Notes: generated by a model not told the origin, from the sequence alone. A DNA stretch of 64,000 nucleotides from Rostratula benghalensis (GCA_013399305.1 VXAI01000049.1:4004376-4068375), one strand, 5' to 3'; positions 11,615 to 25,317 are shown, counted from the stretch's first letter. Made by a program: numbers and translations.

Positions 11615-12944
11615 AAGGAAACCAAACAAGGCAGCTTGGCTACGTGGCTCCATCAGGCAGGACTGGAGGGCTTGGCACCACACGGGCAGAGTCCTCTGCT
11701 CAGGCAGGCAGGCTGGAAGCATCCTCTGGCTCCAACTCTGCCCTGCGAGTACATGGCATCTCCCAGGTTTTCTTTGGTAAATGGGAGTGTGTGCTGGGGA
11801 GGGGAAAGTGGGAAGGAAAGAAAGAAAGAGCCCATTTGGTTATTTTTGTAGGCATGTGATTCATATTGAGAGTCTTGCTCTCTCCTTGCTGCTGTCAGTG
11901 TGTCCATACCAGGTGGCAAGAAGGAAAGCAGTTTAGTGATTGTATAGGTATACTACTGAAAATTTTATTACTGAAAAGATAAAACTAGGCTACACACCCA
12001 CCTGCTGTTAAACTTCCATCTCACTTTTAAACCTTTTACCTGATGTCAAACCTCAGGATGATTCCATAAGATTTAAAAAGAAAATATTACACAAGCTTTT
12101 TCAAAGAAAAAAAATCTTTTCCCTTTGGAGAATGGAAATGGGAGCATCCTTCCCATACTGGGGTCTGCTGCAACTGGGGAAATTGCTAAAACAAGTATTT
12201 CCCTGGCTGGCATTATAAAGGGACACGCTTGTACACGGGTAAGGTCTGTATTTCAGACAAAGCCAGTCAGCTCAGGATCAAAGAAAACTACACAGAGGGA
12301 GACCTATATTTTGACTTGATGATGATTGTTTAAAGAAGTAAAATGGGCAAGATCCTAAATTCTGCACTGGCTTATGCACCCTGAGTGTGTTTACTTGCTC
12401 CCTTGGGAAGGAATTGAGATCTTGAGCTAACCTTTCTTTCACATATGTGTACTAATGTTGTAGTTTAAAAGACAAGTCTACATTTTTTGATTCACAACAA
12501 AAAAACCTTTCATCTTCAGCTCATGGAAGACATCAGAGCAGAATGCTGTCAGATGCAGGCAAATGAATCTAAGATTACGTAACTGTCTCTTCCAGAAGTA
12601 GTGTTATTCTCACTATTCACATTTCATTGTCATTACTCAGAGCATTAGAACTCATTGTGTACTAAGCCTAAGTTACACAACACCTTATTTGTATCTTCCT
12701 TGTATTTCTCAAGCAGTAATTTACCCCTAATGAATTATAAGTTGATAAGTGTTGATATTTAAGGGTATATTTTAAACTGAGCTTTTTTCACCAGAGTGTT
12801 TTGCTCAAGGTCTCAAATTGTCACAGGGAGGAAGAAGCAAAGGTCAGGGATACATCTTAAAATTAAAATTAAACAACCAAACTTGCTTTTGAATCTTTGT
12901 CAATACTTATGGCAAAGGCTTTCCTCTTTTGTTTTTTTTTGTGA
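11615..12944. other. non-coding, no gene recognised
   Basis: GC-richer next to the microsatellite, then AT-rich. A short GGAAGGAAAGAAAGAAAG purine tract lies at about 11811-11830. No gene or transposon recognised. Confidence 0.5.
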
Positions 12945-13110
12945 AGTTCTGACTCCGGGTGCGTCAGTGGGAGCGGTGCCCCGCAGCCCAGCCCCGCTGC
13001 TCATCTGTGCTCCCTTCCCTGGGTGTCAGAGTGGTTCCCAGCAGGGCTGCGTGCATGGTGGGGTGCCCTTAATGGGACTGGACTGCTGCCGTGTGTGCTG
13101 GTCTGGCTCT
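12945..13110. other. small CpG-richer patch
   Basis: Within otherwise AT-rich DNA this patch holds several CpG dinucleotides in close spacing (for example CTCCGGGTGCGTCAG, GGAGCGGTGCCCCGCAG and GGCTGCGTGCATG). It is too small and too sparse for a clear CpG-island promoter. It could be a regulatory element or an unrecognised GC-rich repeat. Confidence 0.35.
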
Positions 13111-16100
13111 GTCAGGATCAAATGAAGGGACTTGAAGGAAAGGCTCTCAGGGTACAATTTGCCTGCCAAGGGAGCAGCACTGAGGTTGAGTCTATGTATT
13201 TTAGCAAGCAATTCTCTAATAGGAGGGCTGTGATTTTTGGAGAAAAATTACATTTGTGAAAGAAAGAGGGAGGCAAAGACCTATTTCCCCTTAGTGAACC
13301 ATCCTATCTAACATAGTATGGAAGTTTTTTTGCATATGTGATATAAAATCACACCTGTATGCTGTGGTGCAAAGGAGAGTAATAAAAAAGGCTTCCCTTT
13401 GGGAGGGCAATGGGAACCTCAAGAAACCCCAGCTCTGTGTGTGGAGATGGATGAAACAAAGCACATGGGCACAAGCTCTGTCTGTTACTCTACTGTATCA
13501 TGACTGGCATTTTGCTCCAGCTCTGCCAGACCTGATCTGATGGCTTAGAAGGGATGTCCAGGCAAGACAGGAGACTGCTCTGACTTTGTACTTGATCTTT
13601 CTCTGAACCAAAAGTGAACTACTCAGATCTGATTGAGGCATAAAATGTTCTGGCCAGCCTTTATCTTGTTTCTAGCATTTATTTAATGTATTCCCAGCCT
13701 AGTTTAGGTGTCTAGAAAGGATCAACTGATGAGCTCAGGGACTCTTCAGACCTAATAGGACTAAGATTAATCTTCTATAACTAACTGTTAGAAGGGAATG
13801 AGTTGTTAAATTGCTCTATCATATCATGTTACCTAACAGTTATTATTTTTAGCAGAATGGCAGTACTTTGAGACCATGGGAAAGTTTTCTAAAGCTATAA
13901 AATTAGATGTAGAGTGGAGGACTGGCTTAAAATGAAAATATATATTAAGGGGGAAAAAAAGACTAAAGACACAGGAGTTGAATGTGAAAATAGAATGACT
14001 GTCTGATCTGAAGCAAATTCTGTGTTTGTGAACAATAAATCTACAGTCATCTGAATATTGCTGTGGTCAAGCATAGATTTCTAGCTATGAAAAAATGTAG
14101 AGTGCTCTCTTAATAGGTAGAAAAAATTAGTAGGCAAAAGCATTAAAAAAGCATGACTGGAGTTTGAAAGTAATATTTTTGAATATTCTATTTGTAAGAA
14201 TGAAATGTGAATTGAATCATATGAAAGCCCAGAAAGTATGCTTGGCAGCTCCAATATATGTTTAATGTGATGGCAGAATCACACAATGAGTGATAAATCT
14301 TCCCAAACATTGTAGATTCCTCTCAGACAGTATACTCAATACCTCCTTACCAAAACCTCCTGGCTCAGCTCCTTGACTTCAGCTCCTGTTTGTTTCTGTT
14401 TGAAAAAGTAATTTGTTCCCAGACCTCCTAAAATAGGTTTTATTAAGGTAAGTGGGATTTACTCAGTGCAAGAGATCTTTATCTTGTAAAAGGCTGCCTG
14501 AGTCATGCCTATGTTTGTTTACTCTTGCCCTGGGTGTATTGAGCAGTTCGTAATTGTGTACTTGAGGCTCTCTGTGAGCACCCTGACTGCGAAGAGCGGT
14601 GGAGGTAGCAGAGCGTGCAGAGTGGGAGGTTGTGGCTGAGGTTGCCTTGGAAGTGAACGGGTCTTGCTGTGAGGTACAGGAGCCGTGCAAAGCCCCCCAA
14701 ATATAGAGTATTGAATCCTGCACTGCAAATCTGTTGAGATGCAGTTGTCCAGAATTTTTGAAAGTTTAAGTTAGATAGGTTCTGCTTTCCAAGATAAAGG
14801 TGTTGGATCTTAAACTAAAATATACTATAAAAACAAATTAATTTCTTTCTGAATACTGACCACTAGATTTCGTCTGACAGAATACTATGGTAGTATCTTT
14901 TTTTTCTTTTTCTTTGAGATTTTATCACTCTAGTTTTAGATATTGCCTGCCTAAAATATCCTGAATGATGAAAGCAAGATGTTCACTTCGCATTTTCTCC
15001 TGTTCATCATCACCTACAGTCACTTCAGTTTGGAAAAGGACATTAAACTTATTGACAGTATTCCTTTATACTGTGCTTGATGTGTCTAATGATAAATACT
15101 GCTTCACTCTCACTAGATTAAATGGATTCATGGTCTTTTTTACTTCTTTTGTGTCCTAAAAGAAGAAATAAGTAGGCAATAACACTAAAGGCCAGCAAAC
15201 GAAAAAGCTGAGATGGTTTGCCAGGTTATTCTGTTGTAACCTGACAGGTATTGTGAACTTAAGAAAGGGATAATAGAAAAAAGATGCCCTGTTTCTCCTG
15301 TTTTGAAATCTTTCCAGACTTAAGATGGGAGGTTATTTTCAAAACCAAATATGATTTGTGCTGTGTGATTCAGAGGTCAGAGTTCATCATTCTTTAATAG
15401 CCAAATTTTCCATTGACCTCAAAGAGAGCTTTGTAAGAGAAAGGACTGTGGGATTCAGCTCACAGTGATTTCTGTTCTTTTTTAATAAGGAAAAGTCTTG
15501 GCTGGCTAACACTCTGCACTCTGCTGAAATACTGGTTCATCATTTACAGAGTAAATGTACTGTTTAATATTAAAGAAATGATTCAGTCTTTTAGTAGCAA
15601 AGTTCTTTTAGGTTATTAAGCGAGCATGCTAATTTCTGTTCTACTGGTGTCACAAATGAAGTTCTGCAGGATGGTCGTGACCAATTAGTAACAGTTTGAG
15701 CCTTAAAAAGGCTCATTTTAATCACTTCTTACTATCCAGCTTTCAGTTTTTCCGTGCTGAAGGAAGGTTTGACACTCAGCAGATTATCAAATCACTGAGC
15801 ATTTTTCAGCTTTTTAAAAATACTGCTAAGCAGGGTTCTTATCAGTAGTAAGGTTTCCAAGATTGCCTATTCTTTTTGCCTTGATTTAGTGTGCATATCT
15901 TACATATAATATCTTTTTCATCAGTGTGATGCATAGTGATACAGGTGACTCCAGCTGAAGAGGTACCCAGTAACATTTGGGAAAGATGCTCTTTTACAGC
16001 AGGTTTCTAGTCTAGCTAGAAAAGATTGGCCTAAGAATATGTCTTTGCTCCCAGGAAGATGAGTCAACTAAAATGAGAGGGTGTTGGTGTTAATCAAGTT

Positions 16101-17870
16101 AAATAGTTGAGCAACATTTATTATTATGATATATTTATATATTTAGTATTCTAACCATATACTCTAATATTTTTCCACGTATTTCAATACTGTATAATAC
16201 TTGTTAAAATAAGTTGCTTTTCTAAAAACTTACATGGTAATTAGTAGCAAATGCATGGCAGGTAGCATCCTAAATATCACAGCAGGAATGAAAAACAAGG
16301 TGGAAGTACCTGTCGGATTTCAACATGCTATTTTGATTCAGAAGAAAGGCATTGACTGATGTTAAGGGATATTTGTGGGGTGAGAGGCTATTCATCTTGG
16401 TTTCTGAATCCAAAAATTAGCCAGACTCCCTCCTCTTACAGCTGTGACAAATGTTTCTTACAGCAATGCTAGTGGGAATAACCTATTTACAGATAATGTG
16501 GAAAATGAAAGAAGATAAATCATTTTTGATAGTAGACCTAGAGAAATTTTAAGCCAAAAGTGAAAATGGGTATTTATGATGGTTCCAAGGAAGCTTTTAA
16601 TAGCTGTCTGATCCATTTTCCCCATGCTGTCTAGTACACACAATGCTTTAAAAACATGCACTTTTTGGGGGTTTTTTTTGAGATAGAAGTGTCATTCAGA
16701 ATTAAGAGGTTTCTGGATTTGTTAGCAAAAGCACATGTGTGGTTACACAGTTGGCCCGTAGCTGGAGCCTTCATTTCCTAACAGCTCCATCCTTTGGGTG
16801 ATGTGCTTAATTATTTATGCCATGTGTCCGCTCTCCTGTATATATTGAAGTGATGCTTTTTTTACCCTGTTGATACCATATTTTTTTTTCCTTTATAGGT
16901 TTCCCAAAAAGGTTATAAATATGATATTAGGATATTTTTTTTTGCATATTACATTCAATATTAACATAAACATACACTTAGAGCAGAGTATTTTTTAAGG
17001 ACGTTAGTAAAAATTTACCTTGCTTCAGTCTGTAACCTTGGCCATGTCTCTCCCTGAGGTGTGATGACAGCCTACTGTTTCTGTTGTGCCCTGGGAGAGC
17101 TGAATCTGAAACTTGCACAAAAATGTGAAGTAACTTGTGCATGCAGCTGCTTGGGCTGCCACTTCCACTAAACTTTCTCTCTTTTCCTGTTGCTTTTGCT
17201 ATGGTAGATTGCCTGGAAGGCTTCATTCTGAGTCTGGGCATGTAGCCAAAATAAAAAGCCAAAGACACATCAAAGGACTTGCTCAGAGGATCACCAAATA
17301 CCTAGAACAGAGAGAAGTATTTCTTCAGAAACCGTAGGGTAGGTATGGAAAATATTGTTTAGAGATTTAGAAATTTTGGGAAAAGGTATTTGTGTTGGTC
17401 AATACACGGGCTTACCAAGCTTTAAAAATGCCATCTTGGCAGCAGTATGCTGCAGAAAGACCTTCAGCCATTAAAACTAGGTTAATAGGAAAAAATTATA
17501 ATTACAAAAGAAACTGGACTTTATATTGTGCATAATCTAAAACCCATGGCACTGACAACAAAGCCTGAGAAGTGCAAGCAAGAGATCCCATCCAGCCTAA
17601 CTGGGAAATGGAGGTTGTATAATGGAAATTAAAAGGAAAATGAAATGGTCTGTTGATCTGTTAAACTCTGTTTCAGTTGCTCATGTGCATTCTCTGCTGT
17701 TGAACCTGGGCAGCACTGGACCCTTACAGGGGTGTGATGTGAGCAGGGCTGGGTGTACCTGCCCCAGCCCAGGAGTGGCTCTGGAGCAGTGGTTGTAGCC
17801 TGCTGAAAGTTTGGCTTTATCAAGGGAAAGCACCATAAACAGGAGGAACATGGTGGTGTACCTTTCCTGG
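13111..17870. other. non-coding, no gene recognised
   Basis: Long intron-like stretch. A good donor-like sequence TTATTAAG|GTAAGTGG occurs at 14446/14447, but no convincing exon precedes it. Around 14540-14700 the sequence is slightly GC-richer, producing overlapping minus-strand frames without domains. Between 16100 and 17000 it is very AT-rich. A minus-strand frame at 16978-17268 has no recognisable product. Confidence 0.5.
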
Positions 17871-18268
17871 TGTTGTGGCAGCTAGGACCTTACAGCTGTT
17901 CACTCCCTCCCCCTAAGTAGGAGGGGGAGAAAAAGAAAATAACAAATACAGGTAAATATACAAAATTGTGATGCAACATGGTTGCTCAACCCATCCTGAG
18001 CAGTGATCATGGATTTCTGCCCAACAGCCAACCCCCATTGATACACTGAGTATGTCATCTATGGTATTGAATAGTCCTTTGGCCAGCTTTTCCTGCCCAT
18101 GCTCCCTCTCAGCTTCTATGAGAAACTGGAAGAAGTGTTTCACTTAATATAAGCATTACTTTAACAACAACTAAAACAACATGTGTTGTCAACATTATTC
18201 TCATACTAAATCCTAAACACAGCAGCCACTAGGGGAAAATAAACTCTATCCCATCTGAAACCAAGACA
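17871..18268 (-). mobile_element. solo LTR of an avian ERV, near full length
   Basis: Read on the minus strand, the element starts TGTCTTGGTTTCAGATGGGA and continues with TAGAGTTTATTTTCC. It then passes the GGCCAAAGGACTATTCAATA region and ends near CCTAGCTGCCACAACA. These parts, in this order, match the same avian LTR family as the 792-1073 copy. The ends keep the retroviral TG...CA form: plus-strand TGTTGTGG at 17871 and AAGACA ending at 18268. Flanking bases CCTGG (17866-17870) and CCTAG (18269-18273) look like a 5-bp target duplication with one mismatch. Five base pairs fits ERVL-type integration, as known for that class. No gag, pol or env sequence is attached, so it is a solo LTR, presumably left by recombination between the two LTRs of a provirus. 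The family's TATA region is mutated here. A 76-codon minus-strand frame inside is not a gene. Confidence 0.85.
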
Positions 18269-21200
18269 CCTAGAAATAATTGCAACAATGGAAGCAAAAA
18301 TGGACATAACCTGTCCAGAACTGCTGAGAAAAGGAATCTTAAGAGTTTGAATGCAGGAACAGAAATAGAAATACAGTTTTTCTTGGGAATTTTCTGTTGT
18401 GTGACATTCTCATTGACTCAGTGGCATTCAACACCATATTAATTCTCCAAATATTGAAGAGCCCTTTACAGGGGGAGAGGAGATTTATTGTAATATATCT
18501 ACAATCACTTGGCTCTGTCGTTACAAAAATAAATGTCCGGTACCCTGTTGAAGAAACCTGTCTGGTTATAGGGTAACATTAGTCAGGATAGACAAAGGAG
18601 GTGATAACTTTCAGAGACTCTGGTGTAAGCCAGCACTTGAGCTATGCACTGGCTTGTTTTGTTCAGAGCTGATAAGTTGGTGTCAGGCAGCAAAGTGGGC
18701 TCTGTCAGACTTCTTAGCTCTGAGAGATTACTGAACAGCATGGGAGCCTTGGGGGGAAAAAAGTGTCACAATGCTGAACAATAGACTAATCTCACTGATG
18801 CTTCTTTGCTTATATAATTGGAGTTTTAACAAGCTCAGTATATGCCCCTTCAAGAATAGGTATGAATTACATCCTAAAAAAAAGTTGGAAAATGAATCTG
18901 CCCACCAATGAGATTGTCTCCTCCTAATTAGTGTCTTTATTGAACTGCCCTGCCACTCTCCTCATCTGTCTCCTTCTGTGTACAAAATACTGCACTAGAT
19001 CGAGCTGTTGACTGCAAACAAATTATCAGGCAAATGTGTATGAAAAGCAAAGCAAAGCAAATACAAAAGGCTGCCAGCATCAGTTTTGATTCTAAGCTTA
19101 CCTAAATATTTGTGAAACACTTTTTCTAGTTATATTCTTAGCACTAGTAGAAATATAAAAGGCTCCTGAAGTTACTCAGCAGATAGTCTTAGATATCTGC
19201 AGTCTCTGCTTAAATCTTTCCTTTTGTTCGTCCATCTGTTCATAAAAATTGCTGTTCTCTCTTCAGATTTTTTCAGATGTTTCCATTTCATGTCTAAATT
19301 TTAATGTTTACTTCTTTCTCTCCTCTGGAGAATACAGAGCCCCTGATATCTTAACAAACTGGCACACTTTGATATGTGAAGGTGTAACATTTTTCTGCAG
19401 TATTACCAGCAGTGTATTTATTAGCATCGCTGAGGGGGATTTAGCACTACGTAGTGCTACAACGCAGAGAAATAACCTTCCTAAAGATACAGAGACTTGA
19501 TCTTGTATAAAGTGCTGTCTTTCATATTGAACTGGTATTAGTCAACCCCAGAATAAGCAGCTCTTACATGTTACTATATGTATTTGGCCTATTTATGAGA
19601 TTAAGTTGAAATTAAACTATACTTATGGATTTGTGCAATTCATATATATTTATTTCTTTGGAGGCAGCTTTTAAGCATTATAGTACAAAAATACTTGTGT
19701 TAATTTACTGTTCAACATGAGCTATGAATTAAATTCTGTGCTCTAGCCACAGAGCATATGGGTTCACTGTAGTAATTAAGGCTGCAGGTATAGGTTTGAT
19801 ACTTAAAATTATAGACCTACTTTTTGCTCTTTGTCAGGATGGAGGCTGTTGCTCTAAAGCACTGTCTTTGGAGAAATGACCCAGGCTCCTTGCTGAGCTC
19901 CAGACTTCCTGGGAGAACACAGGGAAAAATACTTACAATTCAAATAGAGAACATACTTAGGCATCTTATAATATGGGTGGACACTCATGTCTCAAATGTA
20001 ACTATTGCTCTAAAGGAGTGTCTGAATTTTTCAAGTTCTTAATCTTTGGACCTGCGTTCCCACCTGTGAAACATGCAGGTACCACTGCTGTGCCTGACAG
20101 GAATGCTACAGGAGAAAATACAGTGTTTTCAGTTCAAAATTTCTCCTTTGGAAAGTATTTCTGACATTACTGGCACTCAACTGAGGAATCTTTTCGGTAT
20201 ACAAGGTTAGGAGACAACTTCTTTTTCTGCAAATATGTAGATTACAAAGTCTTGTTATAGTTCAAGTCTAGAAAGTTATTACAGAACATTCTAGATTAAG
20301 AAGAAAATAGTAAACCTTAAATAACTTGTGAGAACAGGTTTTTCCCAGGAGAAGACAGCAATGTTTCACAGCACAGAGGGCCTGCTCTATTCAGTTACTG
20401 ATGAACATGAACATTTCTCTCTATGGCAGTTTGCTGAGTGCAGTTCCTCTTTGTTTATAAAATTCTACTGCAAGACCTTGATTTTTCAGATTTAAATGTA
20501 CAGCTAAGCAGCCTGCCGTGATAAAATAATTATTTTTCCTGAGGGTATTTCTCTTTGGTACTTTAAGAAGGATTTAAATATTTCTAACCTGCTAGTAATG
20601 CACATGTGGTATCATCATGCTTAAAAACTCATGTTAACAAATCTGTGTTGGCTGGAGGTTAGACTTTTCCAGTCAGCTGTCAAGTGTTTTGGGATATCTT
20701 TCGTGACTCGCTTGTGGGTTTGCAGTTCAGATTACACAGTATCTCAAATGCGTGCTCTGAATTTTAATTCCTTTTTATGTTGTTTCTGTTACGGGTGTGG
20801 AAGGAGGAGCAGAGCAGGCAAATAGCAATGCACCATTGTACAGAAACATACTCCAGAGTAATGTGGGTGGAAAATTGGTACAGATCTTGCAAAATAAGTC
20901 TTTGTGAATGCGTTTTCAAAAGCTCTGGAGATTCCTGTTTTTCTCTTCATTCTTTTATTTCACTACTCTGTCATGTTCTTGTATGTATCTGTACCCAGTC
21001 ACCTGTACGGATCAGTTGTCATTATCTTTGGCCTTCAACAGGATGATCACTACAATTAATTTCAATACCTGTGTTGAACTTTATAGATCATAGAATTTTA
21101 GCTTTTGGTCTTTAATAGTTCAGTTAGTTGACCCCCAAAGTCTTCTTTGTTGGATTTTAACAACTTGCAGCCATTTGCTATCTTTTGTTCTTTCTAATCT

Positions 21201-24200
21201 AAATTGAATCTGTGAATAATAACGATTGCATGATGTGAGTGGGGAAAAAAGTAACCCTTCTGAGCAGAAGCGTGACTATCTGAAGTTTTACTGATTAGAG
21301 CAATACTTAAGTGAGCGAAATGCTGCCTGCAAGTGGCACTAACTGTCAGAGGATAATACTTTACCAAGTGCTCCTTGTTCCTGAGGCTGGCCGCACTGGG
21401 TCTATGTAACAGATTCCTATAGTATGACGAGTTTGCTCTGGTCAAGCTTTTTTCCACCCATCAAGTCTGTGTCCAGCTGTATCCTCAGCCAGTGCAAGAA
21501 GTGCAGTGCCACTTGTTGTTTGCAAAAACTTTGATCAGTTTTGTTCTGTTGCTTTCTTTTCACCTTTGTGTTTATGTTTGGTTAAGACAACTGGAGGGAA
21601 TGTTGAAGTAAATGGAGATCTCAACCTGTGGGGAGGAGTCACCATTAACACAGAAAGTGAAATGTGTTTCATGTATTAGTATGTCTTAGCCAGCTGATGC
21701 AAAGGATTCTGCAGACCTGCATCTTCCACAAACCAAGCCCAGAAAGGGGAGCCATGAGATTCCACAAAAATGGATTATTAGTCAAATATGACATTGTCTA
21801 GCATGAAAATACATTGTCTTCCATAAATTAGAAATTACTGCATGGCATGTATTCCCTCCCCTAAAAATGTGTTGTATGCATAATCTTTTCTGCTAGTCCT
21901 GAATGAATAATTGTCACAGACGTTGTCTCAAAAATCTTACTAATTCTCAGTACTTTTTCATTTTCCTAATCTTAATTAAATCTGACTGAAGAAGACACAC
22001 TATAAGAATGGAAAAAATCACCTTGTATAAATCAAAGGTAGTGATATGAAATCAAACTGATCAGGATAAAAGTGTGGTTTGTATATAAGGAATTAAGGAC
22101 CTTTTCTCCCCACCCCCTGGCCTTTTTGTTTAATAAATTGAAGGGACAGAATCGCTGTTCAGCTCCTGAGGCAAACAGAGAGATGGATTCTACAGCCTGT
22201 ACAGAGGCCTCTTGTGCAGTGAGAACTGCACTGCATCTGGTTTTCTGAGAAATGCACTGTGCTTCCAAAAAGCTTAAGTCTTTTTTCTTTCCGTCTGTCC
22301 CAGTTGAACCACTCTGCTTCTCTCAACGACAGCCCAGTGCAAAACCCCTTCCTTTCTCACTAAGGTTATTTTTAGCCCTAACGCGTTACCTGCTGCAGCT
22401 AACAACCTCCCAAATGACTTTCAGGTCAAGCGATGAGGCAACACAGTGGGTGTAAGAGGCTGGGGAGGGGGGAAATAGCCAGAGATGAGGGAAGAGAAAA
22501 TCCTCATCATATCAACAAATAAGCCCAGCTGTCAGTCTCTTGCATGGTGCGCAGCAACCGTGCTAAATCGGTGCAGTACCAGGTAGAGATGCTAGCTCAA
22601 GACCTGGAAGCACTGCAGCACTTCACCCAGTTAAATAAAGCTCTCTTAATTAGCTGGAGTGCAGTATCTAATTGACAAAGTTATGTTTATTTATGGCAGT
22701 AGCTATGAATTTGTTACCTGGTGCTGTGTTGTTTATAGGAGAAATTGCACATAAATTCAGGTGGCTTAGGCTCATGCAGACCTTGGCTTGAATAAGAGAC
22801 GCGTAAGAGTTTGGAGAAGCTGCTTTTCTTAATTTGACACTATCTTTGGTGCAACTTTTCCATGTGCTCAGAGCTGTGTTGTTATAAATCAGATACAGCT
22901 CCGGTAGTCTATCTTGAAACCAGTACAAGGAGAGTTTTACTCAGTCCTGGGGTTTTGCCAAATTTCAGACATTAGGATGGGAAGTGGTTTATTGCAAATC
23001 AATTTGGCTATATGCAGTTGTAGTAAATAAGAACGTTCACTTGATATGCACTTATGTAGTGGAACAGCAAACTAATGCAATGAGGTGTTTTAGAATCTTA
23101 GGTATATATATTTATAAACTCTCATATGCAGTCAAAATACTGAATTAACCTATTTTCTTGTCCAGGCTCTTCAAAATATAAGACATTCAAACCTTGGGGC
23201 AATTTGAATAATAAGAAGTTGATTTAGTTTTGGCTTGTGAGGTTTGGGCTTTAAAAAAGAAAAATCATATTCAGATCTGCTGATTTTTACCTTATTCACC
23301 GCTCAAAGCTTGTTTGGCAGATTTACTGTAGGCTGCTTTTGGTATAATTGGACTGATAAAATACACATACTGGATTGTCCTGTGAAATGAGAAAAACAAA
23401 ACACATCTTCCCATAACATCCGATGCTGTGAAGATACTGGTTTTCTTAGGTGTCTGACTAAAGGCGAATTTTCCCTTAGAGAACTTCAGATGGGCTGTGT
23501 GGTACCTGGCAAATATTTTGATCAATATTAAAATTCTAGGTGTAGCTTTCAAGCGTCAAGGGGAAGCCTAATCCTTTTTTCTTTTAACTACCATAACTGT
23601 GTTAACTCTCTTTCCTTGCTGATCCCCTCTGTGCAGCTATGATGATATGGGAGCAACAGCTGCAATCTCTGTCACTCAGTAAATGTATTATAACTGAAAG
23701 GTATTAATGTCTCAAGTGTTTTTTTCTTGCACAATTTTGGTGCAGGACATCATCTGTTTAGTAAATATGTGAAGATATGAACACAAGACAGTCAGTTCAA
23801 TTTGAAATTTCTGAATTTTTGTTTATCCAGATTAAAAGTCAAGTATTACCCACGAGTATGTGGGGGTTTTTTTTGAATAAAGCAGGGATTCTCATTTCCC
23901 AACCCAGGAGACCAGGGAATATTAACAGCGTGGGGCTTGGGTTCAGGATCAGGAGTACAGAGCAAACCGATTTCTTGCCCCCCAGCCTCTATGAGTCCCA
24001 GGGAGCAGGCAAGTGTGGCTTATGATAAATGTGTTTAAATATGAGTTGTATAATATTTCATAGCAATGCCAGACCCAAAAATAGTCCAAAGAGAAAGATC
24101 TTAAAGCAATTTAGTTTCTAGGGGAAAATTTAATTTCAAACACATATTATAATAAGAAATAAAATGACTGTCAGATGTGTATAATTTTGGAATCCATGTC

Positions 24201-24374
24201 AGCTTTGCTACTGCAGAGTAACTGCTATTACCTACCTGCTGAAATTCAAGGTTGAAAGGGCTTATTGTTGCTCAGCTGATTTCCAAAAAGCTTTGTTCTA
24301 GTAAGAATATACAGTATATTTGTACTATACATACTATATTTTCAGTGCTGCTGTGTAGCTGTGTGTTTAAGTGC
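18269..24374. other. non-coding, no gene recognised
   Basis: AT-rich intron-like sequence with many short unsupported frames. A small AAAGC repeat (three units) lies near 19045-19060. A GC-richer segment at about 22130-22600 has no recognisable identity. A fragment GATCATAGAATTTTAG near 21086 faintly recalls the CR1 tail but is too short to call. Confidence 0.5.
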
Positions 24375-24500
24375 TCGAAGGCTATCATCACGCATTTGGA
24401 CATGCCCTTAATTCCTTTAACCTGGTCAGTCCTGAATTGGTCAGGCAGTTGGAGTTGATGATCATTGTAGGTCACTTCCATCTGAAATAGTCTAGGCTAT
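24375..24500 (+). mobile_element. CR1 LINE 3' terminal fragment
   Basis: The run TCAGGCAGTTGGAGTTGATG, then ATCATTGTAGGTCACTTCCA, then TCTGAAATAGTCTAGGCTAT, matches the end of CR1: a GTTGGACT.GATGATCTTTGTAGGTCCCTTCCAACTGAAATATTCTATTCT-like tail known from birds. The terminal short tandem repeat (ATTCT-type) is decayed to TAGTCTAGGCTATCCT. The element is on the plus strand and 5'-truncated, as most genomic CR1 copies are. It contains no intact coding sequence. The left boundary is approximate. Confidence 0.78.
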
Positions 24501-25290
24501 CCTAAGTGCTTGTCAGAGTAGTGCTTGTTTCTTAATTGCTCTTGAGTTTGGGAATAAGGAGTCAATAAAAATCTTTAATGTGAACTTTCTAATAAGTTTA
24601 AAGTAGGCTTTTTGGGCAGATTCATTTGGAGCTAGTTTTTAATCTCTAAATCACTTTAAATTTTATGGAAATTTGATAATACTGATGAATGAAAATCTAT
24701 ATTGTGCAGACAGTACAGTGTATGTTGTAATGCCATGTGTTTATTTTCTGGGCCTGCTCAGTTACTTTCTTTCAAAAAGGTTACTTGTCAATGATGAGAA
24801 AATGGGTTACTAATTAGGATCATGCACTTTCCATCTTTCTGGACTATTTTAGTGAATCTGCACACTAGTGAGCAGAGTAAGAGTCTACAAAGGGCCTTAA
24901 GAGAATTTTGTGGCAGTTAAAGCACCCCAGCATGAAACTGTCAAAAAGCCATAACCAACCACTAACCAAAGATGGATTTGAACCCAGTGGCTTTATATTT
25001 GATGGTGTTTCTTTTGAACAGTTTTCCGATGGATTTATTTTTAACTTTATTCTTCATCTACTTTGTAATATAAACTGTATTGAAAGGCACACAAAACCCC
25101 ACGTTTTTTAAACCATGAATGAGATAAATCCAAACACTATGTTCAGTTTCTGCTATGGTAGTATCTATCCTTGAGTGATTTCTTTTTTTTCCTTTTTCCT
25201 TCTCAAAAACTTTTGAACTATTCAGTCTTATAAAAGTTATCCCCAATGCTGTCTACAAAGGGGAAGTTTTGTTGAAATCACAGTGGGTTA
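24501..25290. other. non-coding, no gene recognised
   Basis: AT-rich sequence with a CTTTTTTTTCCTTTTTCCTT pyrimidine tract at about 25180-25200. No gene or transposon recognised. Confidence 0.5.
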
Positions 25291-25317
25291 TCTTGGGACT
25301 GAGAGTTGGTCCCAAGA
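25291..25317. repeat. perfect 9-bp inverted repeat (hairpin)
   Basis: TCTTGGGAC at 25291-25299 is the exact reverse complement of GTCCCAAGA at 25309-25317, with a 9-nt loop. The stem has five G:C pairs in nine. No flanking context ties it to a known RNA or terminator; chance is possible. Confidence 0.85.

Noticed and set aside
11485..11919. Four plus/minus frames of 62-124 codons around 11.5-11.9 kb
   Set aside because: They overlap each other through the TGGCT microsatellite and GC-rich flanks; peptides are low complexity.
14422..14446. 25-nt segment between CCCAG and GTAAGT
   Set aside because: Donor is strong but the acceptor tract is interrupted by an A-rich stretch and the length is not a multiple of three.
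21086..21101. GATCATAGAATTTTAG as the tail of a minus-strand CR1
   Set aside because: The sequence to its right does not continue as CR1; too short to support.
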